A stretch of 64,000 nucleotides of DNA from Aureobasidium sp. EXF-3400 (taxonomy: Eukaryota > Ascomycota > Dothideomycetes > Dothideales > Saccotheciaceae): the NCBI GenBank assembly GCA_024195585.1, contig SWBL01000015.1:62001-126000 (forward strand). Reading direction: 5' to 3'. The notes below the pieces were generated by a model. It saw only the letters and a program-made list of their open reading frames with translations. It was not told the origin of the DNA and did not search any database. Below, one piece after another: positions 56,395-64,000 of the stretch. Every line of letters begins with the position of its first letter. Within the stretch, counting starts at the first letter, position 1. The translations under genes and the position numbers were made by a program.

Positions 56395-57603
56395 TCACAG
56401 CTCGTCCTTGACAACCTTTTGCTTTGTCTGTGCCAATTCCATCAAACCCCTTCTAACCATAGAAGTGACAATCTCATAAACAACCTGAGCAGCCGCAAGT
56501 GCCGTAGTCTCAGCCTGAGAATCATACGCCGGAGAAACCTCCACAACATCAGCGCCCACCACATTGAGTCCCTCGATACCTCTAAGGATACGAATCAATT
56601 CTCTCGTGGTCCAACCGCCAGGCTCAGGGGTACCAGTACCAGGCGCAAGACCAGGATCAATAACATCAATATCAATAGACAGATAAACAGGATAATCCGC
56701 AGGAACGGTAGACAGAATCTTCGAAATGACTCCTTTGGTACCGATATCGTCAATGTCGTCTGCAGAGATACGGACAAAGCCTTGCTCGGAGTCGTTTGTG
56801 TAGTCGTCTTCATCTGATAGTCTGGTGCGAAGGCCTGCGTGAATGGAAGAGCCGTTTGCGATTAAGCCCTCTGTTGCAGCCATCCAGAACATGTTTCCGT
56901 GGGTGAAGAAGGATTGAGTGGATGGGTCATCGAGGTCGAGCCAGTAAGAAGGATATTTAGATGGGTGCCAGGTGTCCAAATGAGCATCAAAGTGCACTAC
57001 CGCAACAGGCTTGCCGTATTTCTGGTTCAGAGCTCTCAATGCGGGAAGAGCGATACTGTGATCACCACCCAAAGTGACAATCTTTGCAGTCTGCAGATAT
57101 GTTGCTGCCGAGTCGACGTTCTCTGGAATCGCCTGTCTGGTCGCAAGCTCATTGTATCCTTCACTCATCTGGCGCAGAGCCAATCCGTTATCGAAAGGTG
57201 TGATGGGAATATCACCACAATCAACCACATTAGCCCAAGAAGTGTAGGGGTTCAGACTTGCTCGCGGGTTGTATCCACGCAAAGCAGTCTGTCTCGCTGA
57301 TGCTGCGCGGATGGCACGAGGACCGAAACGAGCGCCTGGCCGATAAGAGACAGCTGTGTCGAAGGGCGCTCCAATGATACCGATATCAAACGGTGTTTGC
57401 GGATTCGTCAAGCATTTGTGATGAGGCAGATGCGCAAAGGTACTGATGCCACCAAAGCCGAAATCAGTGCCCCATTTATCCTGAAGCTCCTTTAGTTCGG
57501 CAGGAGTAAAGTCTCGCTGGGCGTGGTGATGGTGGTCGCCATGGGCAGAGATCAATGGTGCTGTTGCTGCGAGGAGCAGGGAGGCTGCTGCTACAGTACG
57601 CAT
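56395..57603 (-). CDS. Agmatinase/arginase-family ureohydrolase with signal peptide and C-terminal KDEL
   Basis: A single exon of 402 aa. The family metal ligands are intact: His182 in LGGDHS, Asp206, His208 and Asp210 in FDAHLD, and Asp311/Asp313 in [10 protein letters not shown], followed by the substrate loop GTGTPEPGG. Overall it resembles fungal agmatinases, which release urea from agmatine to give putrescine. The N-terminus [20 protein letters not shown] is a strong signal peptide, followed by a His-rich HGDHHHHAQ. The last four residues are KDEL, an ER-retrieval signal. Together these predict an ER-lumenal enzyme, odd for a polyamine enzyme. I chose the Met directly before the hydrophobic run; an upstream Met would hide it behind 60 leader-like residues. 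Confidence 0.87.
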   Translation of the reverse strand: MRTVAAASLLLAATAPLISAHGDHHHHAQRDFTPAELKELQDKWGTDFGFGGISTFAHLPHHKCLTNPQTPFDIGIIGAPFDTAVSYRPGARFGPRAIRAASARQTALRGYNPRASLNPYTSWANVVDCGDIPITPFDNGLALRQMSEGYNELATRQAIPENVDSAATYLQTAKIVTLGGDHSIALPALRALNQKYGKPVAVVHFDAHLDTWHPSKYPSYWLDLDDPSTQSFFTHGNMFWMAATEGLIANGSSIHAGLRTRLSDEDDYTNDSEQGFVRISADDIDDIGTKGVISKILSTVPADYPVYLSIDIDVIDPGLAPGTGTPEPGGWTTRELIRILRGIEGLNVVGADVVEVSPAYDSQAETTALAAAQVVYEIVTSMVRRGLMELAQTKQKVVKDEL

Positions 57604-57960
57604 GATGTAGCTAGTGGTAAAAGGACAAAATAGACCGGGAGAAGCATAGTAAAGGTCACCGGAGGTACTTATACTCGATATCGTCTTGGTTACAGGTTGG
57701 ACTTTCTTCTTTAGGTGATCTCTTCGACCTGCCTGATTGAGAAGATGTGGAGCTAGCGGTGGATGTGCATAAATTTTATGCATTCTTGAGGATGCTGTGC
57801 ACTATGCATTCTGTCTTGCTACTTCCTCTTTCTATGCTATCCCTTCCATCGATGGGCTCATCTCAAATCATCCAACTCATAAGGATCGTCAACCATGAGT
57901 ACCGAAAATCGTGTCTTCTGCTCTCTGTAACTACATCTCATCAAAACCTTGTCGTCAACT
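57604..57960. other. Intergenic: agmatinase promoter and 3' end of the large repeat gene
   Basis: These 357 bp lie between two minus-strand genes. Nothing further recognised. Confidence 0.5.
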
Positions 57961-60900
57961 TCACAGCCCAGCAACTTTCTTGAACCACCCTTGCGTACGT
58001 TCCTTGACTCCACCTCTTGCTTCACCTCCAACAACTCTGCCATCCCATGTTTTCTGTGGCTCAAAGCCTTCGTATCCAAGACTGTTGTAGGCTTTGTTGC
58101 TTCCTCCATCCCTTCTACCACTCTCACGGTCACGGAAGGCAAGCTCTTCCTCACGTCGACGAAGTTCCTTACGCTTACGCCTCTTGCGATCTTCTTCTGT
58201 CTCAACACCACAAGATTCGCGCTCACGGCGATGGCGACGGCGAAGTTCACGAGCTGTGCTTTCATCGTCGGGTAACTCGTCATTTTCGGCAGCTGGATCA
58301 GTGGGAGGAAGATCCAGTATAGTAGGTTGAAGAGGTGGAGGCAATGGAGGTGAAGATGTTACAGTGTTAACCCAAGAAGAAGTCTTATCTTTAGGCGGGC
58401 TGCGAAGATCCCGACCATTGGCATCGCGATTCATTGCTCGTGCGTCAAAGTAAGACTGTACAGGGGCTGTAGAAGAGCGATGGAGACGTGGCTTCCTGTC
58501 TGGGTCGATAGCACTGGAGCGGCGTGATGAGTGACGTTCTGCTCGTCGTTGGCGTCTTAGCAGATCTTCCTCGTCTTGTCTGATGCGCTCGCTCTCCTCG
58601 CGCTCTTTGCGTTTTGAGGCCTTCTCCCGTGCACGTAGGTCTTCTTCCGCCGCTTCTAGTGCAGCACGTTTGGCCCGACGCTCTGCACGCCTGCGTTCAC
58701 GGTCTTCGGATTCCGTGTTGTCCGCTGCTGGTGCTGGCGGAGCGTCATCGAGTGGAGTGGATGGAATGTCCTCGGCCCGGCGAACGCGTCTTTGTTCACG
58801 GCGAAGTTGGCGCTTAGCGTCCTCATCCTCGTCGCGGTGCGAAGAGTGAGCTTCGCGATGCTTGTGGTGACGCGCGGAACCATCTTCACTATCATACGCA
58901 TGGCTGCTACGATGACGGCGTGCAAATTCTTCCACAGGTTTCGGTTTGAATGATTCAATGATGTTGCTGAAGAGGCCGCCTGCCGGCTTCCTGGCACTAG
59001 TAGTTGCTGAACGTTTGAGCATCGGCCGAGAAGGTGTCACGAAAGGAGTGTCTTCAGGTGCCGTTATTGGGACTGCTCCATCACCATCGGCGGGTCCTAG
59101 GCCGCCAGACATCATGGCCGAATCGCGTTTGTCTTGCTTGTGAGCACTTCGGCTCGATCTCTTTGTGCGATGGCTGCTAGATCTGTCTACAGAAGCCGAA
59201 TGCGTGGCGTCGTCAGGTGTGTTATCGGGATCGATGGTGTAGGAATCCGGGACAGTGCGTGACTTGCGCTTCTCGCGCGTGGATTGACTGCGGCTGAGTG
59301 ATGGTCGTGGTCCAAGCCCCATCAACTTTGCTGCCTTGCTCGCGATGTCGCCAGGCGGCGAAGAGACATCAAGGGAGCGACGCGATTCTCGCACCTGAGC
59401 AGGCCGCTGCGCAGAGCTTGGTTGTCGCATCGACCGCGATCTCGTGGGCGTAGGACCGAAGAAATTGAGACCCATGCCTTTGGCCGGAGTGGAGGGATTC
59501 CTGCTTTCTCTTTTTGACTGTTTGTCGTCACTAGAAGTCTTGTCGGCTTGTTCCATAAAGTCGCGTTCGTTGGGCTTGCGTGCTGATTTTGATCGCGTGA
59601 GACCGGGGGCGGCAGATCGTTTGACGGTCGGGGTTGTCGTGTCTTTGCTGGGCTTGCGTTCCTTCTTCTCCTCTGCCTTGGGCGCTGCTCCCCACAGACC
59701 CCAGTGTGAGCTTCCTGTCGTGTCGCGAACAACCTTCGGTCGTTCCTTCTTGACAGGCTTATCAGTAGCAGGTGTACTTGGCGCGGATAGATCAACTATC
59801 GTTGGGCGTGAAGATTTAACGGGCTTCTTGACCTCCTTCTTGACGGAAGACTTTTTGTCTTTGACGGGGTCTTTGTCGGAAGAAGACTTGGGCAGCACTT
59901 CCACAGATGGTAACACTTTGGCAGCTTTTGATGATTTGACGCGTGCGCCGGCCGAGGCATCAGCGAGGATGACTGGTGGTACAGCAGGTACATCTGCCAA
60001 CACATCAATTTCGACGTCATCTTCCGGAAAGCCACCTGGAATTGGGCTTAGCGAGGGAGGTATTTCGATAGTAGGAGGAGGAATTGCGATGGCAGTTGGT
60101 GGAGGTGACGGTTCTTTCTCCTTGCCTTTCTTCTTTTTCTTATCCTTGGACGACTTCTTGGCTGATGCTTCCTCAACTACAAGCGATTCAGGCACGACGA
60201 TTACCTCTGGCTCAGGTTCGGGTGCAGGAGGGGGCGGTGGTACAACAACCACTGAATCCTTAGTAGCCTCGCCTTGTAATCGCTTGATTCTGTCCTTGAC
60301 AGACTCCTTGGCTCCAGTATCGACTTTGCCCTTGGGAACAATGGGTTCCTCCACAGTTTTGCTGACGGTGGTCGGCTTCAAGAACGTACCCCAATAACCT
60401 GTGCTGACGGATTCCTCAACCAAGGGTTCAGAATCAAGAAGTAAGTCAACAGGCTCGTCCGCAAGAGCTGCTGCAAATGCCGCTTCTTCATCTGCTTTGC
60501 GCTGCTCTTCTGCCCGTTCTTTCTCCTCCTTCTCTTTCTTTTCTCTCTCCTTCTCTTTCTCCTTGTCTTTGGACGAAGACTTGGATTTGCTTGAGCTGCC
60601 CCACAAACTGCTACCCCAACCAGAGGATGATTTGACTTCCTTCTTCTTGACCTCTTTGACAGGCTCTTCAGCGGGTGGAGACTCGATCACGATGATAGGC
60701 TCGGGCTCGATCTCAGGCTCTTGCAAGTCGAGGAGTTGTTCGGGTTCTGGAGGCGGAGGCGGTACTTCGATGATTGGCTGTGGTTCTTCGTAGCCTGAGC
60801 TCTTCTTCTTTTTATCCTTCTTGCTCTTTTTGGTGGAGATTGACGCCCAAGGATCATCCGCAGGTGCTTGTTCCGGTGGTGGAGGGGGAATCTCGATAGT

Positions 60901-63141
60901 TTCAACAACTTCCACAGGTGGTGGCTCGATAGCAGGTAACGGAGGTGGAGGAATATCATCACCCTTCTTACTCTTCTTCTTTTCTTTCTTGCCAACGCTC
61001 CATCCAGCCCAGGAGTCTTCTTCAGCAGGTAGAGGATCGGGCTGCTGAACAGGCACATCGTATACAGGCTCCACGAGTTCGACAGGCGTGACTTTGCTTC
61101 CCTTCTTCTTAGACTTCTTGCCAGTCGCCCAACCTGCCCAGTCATCTTCTTCTACCTTTGGCTCGTCGATAGATTCAGGAATCATGATGACTGGGTCTTC
61201 TTCCAGCACAGGTTCCGGTTCCGGTTCAGGAGACTTGGTCTTCTTTTTGTCTTTTTTCGAAGACGAACCCCAGCCGAAGGACCACGAACTACTGCTCTCT
61301 TCGACAACGGCCTTGGGAGCAGCGGGCGGAGGTGGAGGTACTTCCGGTGGAACCTCTTCGGCGTCTTTCTTACCTTTCTTCTTGCCCGCACTACCCCAGC
61401 CAAGCCAATCGTCTTGTGGAGGCTCAGTGGTCGCAAGAGCAGTGGACTTCTCAGCTTCTTCAACAGGAGGCGGGTCTGGTGCAGCAGGAGGATCAGGTTC
61501 TGACCAATCGAAGGCGCTCTTTTTAGCTGCCGTCTTCTTCGCCTTTTTCTTGTCCTTTGCGCTCATTCCCCAGCCGAAGTCATCTGCGAGCTCTGGCTCA
61601 GCAGCGGGTGGAGCAGGTTCCTCGACGACTGCTATGACCTCTGGCTCGGGCTCAGGCTCTGGAGCAGGAGTAGGTTCGGGTTCTGGTTCAGCAATGAATT
61701 CGAACGCATTTCCGCCCTTCTTGGCAGCCTTCTCAGCAGCCTTCTTCGCCTTCTTTCTGTCCTTTGCACTCATCCAGGAGTAGTCTTCTTCTGGGGCCGG
61801 TTCAGGCTCGGCAGGAGGAGCTTCAGGCTCAGGCGGTGATTCTTCAACAACAACGACAGGTTCTGGTTCAGGTTCAGGCTCTGCTAGGGCGGCAGCTTTG
61901 GCGGCTTTCTTGGCCTTCTTCTTGTCTTTGGCACTCATACCCCATCCATAGTCATCAACAGTCTCCTCTGGGCTTTGGACATCGACGACGACTTCAGGTT
62001 CTGGTTCTGGCTCGGGCTCGGGAGGCGGCGGTGGGGATTCTTCGACGCCACCTTTCTTCTTCTTCTTCTTTCCCGTACCGAAGGCAGACCATGGATTGTC
62101 GTCCTCTTTTGGCTCTTCCTCAGCGGGTGGGGGTGCGGACTCTCCAGGCATGTCGCCTCCGTCTGCGTCTCCGAAGCCAAAGTCAAAAGCGTTCTTCGCT
62201 TTCTTCTTGTCCTTCTTGCCAGCGCCGAAAGTGGCCCAACCGTCGTCCTCGGCAGGTTTGGTTCCCCAAGCTCCACTAGCACCAAAACTGAAACTGTTGC
62301 TGCCACCAAAATCCACGTCGACTTTTGGTGGTCCATCGTCGGGGGTGGGATCGTCGAGTGGAGGATCGGGTTCAGCATTCTTGCCCTTCTTTTTCTTCTT
62401 CTTGCTAGACGCAGTCGTGAACCCTCCCCAGTCGTCTTCTTCTGCGGGAGCCTCTTCTACGGGTGGTGGATCGTCTTGCTTCTCTTCCTCGTCTTTGTTT
62501 TCCTCGTCGTCTAGGGCGCCCCAGCTGAAAGCACTACTCTTCTTGTCCTTTTTACCTTTCTTCTTTCCGTCGTCCCAGTCATCATCATCATTGCCTCCTC
62601 CTTCTCCACCATCTGCTCCTCCACTGCCTCCAGCATCGCCAGGTGCATCGCCGTTGCCATCACCTTCTGCCTTCTTCTCCTTCTCTTCGTTGTCGCTGTC
62701 CCAGCTGTTCTTTGCCGCAGCAGCGCCCTTTTTCTTCTTCTTGTGCTCGCGCAAGTTCTCACGGTATTCAAAGTCAACCTTCGGTCTAGATGGGCAAAGT
62801 GGCCCTTCTTCGCATTTTCGAGAGGTACGAGTAGAAGTGGCAGGTGAAGGCGCATAAGCAGGTGGCTCGATATTCAAGGTCGCAAGGGCATCGCTTGTCG
62901 TATAATCAGGTGGGGAGTCGTTTAGGCAGTCGTTATAATTCGGGGGCGCTTCTTCGATATCGAGCGACGGTAGAGTGGGTAGTTTGAGGGGATTCGTAAA
63001 CGTTTCATCGTAATGGTCGTTGTATGCAAGGCCAACGCATTTCTGCAGCAGTCGTTGGGTCGTTTCGCTGGTTGGTGGAAGCTTCAAGTCGAGGGACTGC
63101 GGAAGACGCGCCGACAACGCGGGCGCGACAGGAACCGCCAT
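57961..63141 (-). CDS. Very large charged protein with Trp/poly-Lys repeats
   Basis: One uninterrupted frame of 1726 aa from the first ATG (63141); it stays open 12 codons further without an ATG, so a 5' exon is possible. Residues 1-150 are Pro-rich with PPNYNDC, PPDYTTS and PPAYAPS (PPxY-type) motifs. Then about twelve spaced repeats follow (DDWAGWATGKKSKKKGSK and variants, e.g. DDYGWGMSAKDKKKAKK). Each is an acidic pair, one or two Trp, then a Lys cluster, joined by Pro/Glu linkers with PEPEPE runs. The second half is Ser/Lys/Arg-rich, with long charged helices (RRAERRAKRAALEAAEEDLR), and ends in GYEGFEPQKTWDGRV and WFKKVAGL. No enzymatic domain is visible. A scaffold or tether is inferred; a leashin-like Woronin-body tether is one untested idea. 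The PPxY motifs suggest binding of a WW-domain (Rsp5-type) ligase. Confidence 0.72.
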   Translation of the reverse strand: MAVPVAPALSARLPQSLDLKLPPTSETTQRLLQKCVGLAYNDHYDETFTNPLKLPTLPSLDIEEAPPNYNDCLNDSPPDYTTSDALATLNIEPPAYAPSPATSTRTSRKCEEGPLCPSRPKVDFEYRENLREHKKKKKGAAAAKNSWDSDNEEKEKKAEGDGNGDAPGDAGGSGGADGGEGGGNDDDDWDDGKKKGKKDKKSSAFSWGALDDEENKDEEEKQDDPPPVEEAPAEEDDWGGFTTASSKKKKKKGKNAEPDPPLDDPTPDDGPPKVDVDFGGSNSFSFGASGAWGTKPAEDDGWATFGAGKKDKKKAKNAFDFGFGDADGGDMPGESAPPPAEEEPKEDDNPWSAFGTGKKKKKKGGVEESPPPPPEPEPEPEPEVVVDVQSPEETVDDYGWGMSAKDKKKAKKAAKAAALAEPEPEPEPVVVVEESPPEPEAPPAEPEPAPEEDYSWMSAKDRKKAKKAAEKAAKKGGNAFEFIAEPEPEPTPAPEPEPEPEVIAVVEEPAPPAAEPELADDFGWGMSAKDKKKAKKTAAKKSAFDWSEPDPPAAPDPPPVEEAEKSTALATTEPPQDDWLGWGSAGKKKGKKDAEEVPPEVPPPPPAAPKAVVEESSSSWSFGWGSSSKKDKKKTKSPEPEPEPVLEEDPVIMIPESIDEPKVEEDDWAGWATGKKSKKKGSKVTPVELVEPVYDVPVQQPDPLPAEEDSWAGWSVGKKEKKKSKKGDDIPPPPLPAIEPPPVEVVETIEIPPPPPEQAPADDPWASISTKKSKKDKKKKSSGYEEPQPIIEVPPPPPEPEQLLDLQEPEIEPEPIIVIESPPAEEPVKEVKKKEVKSSSGWGSSLWGSSSKSKSSSKDKEKEKEREKKEKEEKERAEEQRKADEEAAFAAALADEPVDLLLDSEPLVEESVSTGYWGTFLKPTTVSKTVEEPIVPKGKVDTGAKESVKDRIKRLQGEATKDSVVVVPPPPPAPEPEPEVIVVPESLVVEEASAKKSSKDKKKKKGKEKEPSPPPTAIAIPPPTIEIPPSLSPIPGGFPEDDVEIDVLADVPAVPPVILADASAGARVKSSKAAKVLPSVEVLPKSSSDKDPVKDKKSSVKKEVKKPVKSSRPTIVDLSAPSTPATDKPVKKERPKVVRDTTGSSHWGLWGAAPKAEEKKERKPSKDTTTPTVKRSAAPGLTRSKSARKPNERDFMEQADKTSSDDKQSKRESRNPSTPAKGMGLNFFGPTPTRSRSMRQPSSAQRPAQVRESRRSLDVSSPPGDIASKAAKLMGLGPRPSLSRSQSTREKRKSRTVPDSYTIDPDNTPDDATHSASVDRSSSHRTKRSSRSAHKQDKRDSAMMSGGLGPADGDGAVPITAPEDTPFVTPSRPMLKRSATTSARKPAGGLFSNIIESFKPKPVEEFARRHRSSHAYDSEDGSARHHKHREAHSSHRDEDEDAKRQLRREQRRVRRAEDIPSTPLDDAPPAPAADNTESEDRERRRAERRAKRAALEAAEEDLRAREKASKRKEREESERIRQDEEDLLRRQRRAERHSSRRSSAIDPDRKPRLHRSSTAPVQSYFDARAMNRDANGRDLRSPPKDKTSSWVNTVTSSPPLPPPLQPTILDLPPTDPAAENDELPDDESTARELRRRHRRERESCGVETEEDRKRRKRKELRRREEELAFRDRESGRRDGGSNKAYNSLGYEGFEPQKTWDGRVVGGEARGGVKERTQGWFKKVAGL
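60795..62600 (-). repeat. In-protein array of about twelve acidic-Trp-polyLys modules
   Basis: Within the large gene, copies occur at about 62560, 62410, 62230, 62080, 61930, 61755, 61555, 61390, 61270, 61120, 60990 and 60830, spaced 120-200 bp. Consensus: two acidic residues, up to two others, Trp, two or three residues, an aromatic or small residue, then four to seven Lys within ten positions. Linkers are Pro/Glu/Val-rich. Confidence 0.75.
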
Positions 63142-64000
63142 GTCGTCCCAATCTACTGCATCAACTACCTCTTTCAAGAGACCCAGAAGATGGCAAGAGA
63201 GGTTGTTGTGTTTGGATCCAGATCCGGTTTTCTTGGGTATATTCTAAAGAATGAGCGTGTTGAGTTACTCTCGCGCCAACAAGCAGGGAAATAATTGCGG
63301 CGGCTGGGAAGTGCAATCAAAAGACACCAACCAAGCAGGGGAGCTGATAGATAATTCGTCGCGGACCAAGCAGCAGTCACAAGACTATAACGAGATGTGA
63401 TGCGCGTCTCTTGTATCCCCCTCTTGTATACAGTAGTACACCAATCAATGCAAAGAGGCAGCAAGGGTTCTTCAAATTCCCATTGCCGTCGTGCAGTTGC
63501 TCGCGGGATCAGTGAAAAAAAGGAGAACGACACCAACTTGCCAGAGCGTCTCGAATGCCACACTTGTACCTACTATGATCAGTCACATCTAGCCGGGAAT
63601 ATTCGTCCGTATGTAAAATGCGCCATAGCTGTCGCTCGCCCCGCTGCATGAAGAGGGGCAAACCGCAATCAACTTGTCGTGGATCGTAGAGCCGACTGAC
63701 CGCCAATTCGGCGACGAAAGAGGGTGTGGGGCTTCTCCGTTCTCGCCGGAATCACCCCCAGGCGTGTCACTCGTAGCGGCCGTCTTGACAAGTTGACAGC
63801 TGCTATTCTTTGATCTTCTCTTTGTTCAGACGCTCTTGTTCTTGCAAGACAAGAGGATGCAACATCTTTCTGAGCCTCAAAAGTCAAACGGCAAGAATGA
63901 ACTCACTGCAGGGTGATGCGCAAAAGTACGTGCATGAGCGTGACCCTGCATGCAAATGGATGTCGGCATTGTCTGAAGCCTAGACGGTTACACATAGCGG
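63142..64000. other. Right-edge region, promoter of the large gene
   Basis: These 859 bp are upstream of the minus-strand repeat gene. Several short frames on both strands show no family features. A distant 5' exon of the large gene could lie here, since its frame is open upstream of the first ATG. Confidence 0.4.

Noticed and set aside
61088..62857. Long Ser/Gly-rich plus-strand frames opposite the repeat protein
   Set aside because: They arise from the low-complexity antisense of Glu/Pro/Lys codons. The minus-strand frame is uninterrupted for 5.2 kb.
1..64000. CRISPR arrays, insertion sequences, riboswitches, rRNA
   Set aside because: Nothing resembling these was found; the DNA is eukaryotic nuclear. 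No intact transposon or long terminal repeat was seen.

Overview
The window is nuclear DNA of a filamentous ascomycete (Pezizomycotina). Most genes are interrupted by introns of about 46-70 nt with GTRNGT-type donors, CTAAC/CTGAC branch sites and YAG acceptors. The gene content is typically fungal: a highly reducing polyketide synthase, a Zn2Cys6 regulator, a DUF3405 protein, Mim1, and ascomycete-style Shp1 and Vps9. A Dothideomycete is my best guess, from general gene content only. All exon structures were read by eye from splice signals and frame continuity; there is no transcript evidence.

Left part (1-6.7 kb): a partial gene running off the left edge, a secreted GH78 alpha-L-rhamnosidase with four exons, the mitochondrial outer-membrane import factor Mim1, and an Mpp6-type exosome cofactor that carries an extra C-terminal zinc knuckle.

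Metabolic island (6.8-20.5 kb): an FSH-family serine hydrolase, a 2187-residue highly reducing PKS (KS-AT-DH-ER-KR-ACP, no methyltransferase and no thioesterase), an LDH2-type dehydrogenase and a Dabb-barrel protein sharing a short divergent promoter, and a Zn2Cys6 transcription factor. This looks like a compact biosynthetic cluster in which the free-standing hydrolase could release the chain, as LovG does for lovastatin. An SDR lies further right (24.6 kb).

Middle part (20.7-39.9 kb): two tandem pairs of CorA-like membrane proteins in opposite orientation flank about 12 kb. One of the four has lost its membrane domain. Between the pairs lie an SDR, a GPI-anchored-type Ser-rich protein, an intron-containing tRNA-Asp, an EthD-domain protein, a p24 cargo receptor, a NADAR-domain protein and several proteins of unknown function.

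Right part (40-64 kb): mostly housekeeping genes. These are a DUF3405 type II membrane protein, an SDR, the Cdc48 adaptor Shp1/p47, a cupin, an asparagine-synthetase-domain protein, the Rab5 GEF Vps9, an HSL-family hydrolase, a formamidopyrimidine-DNA glycosylase whose catalytic N-terminus sits on a 9-nt exon, an agmatinase-family enzyme with both a signal peptide and a C-terminal KDEL, and a 1.7-kilo-residue Trp/poly-Lys repeat protein. A degenerate array of roughly 52-bp repeats fills the largest non-coding stretch (about 52.1-52.85 kb).
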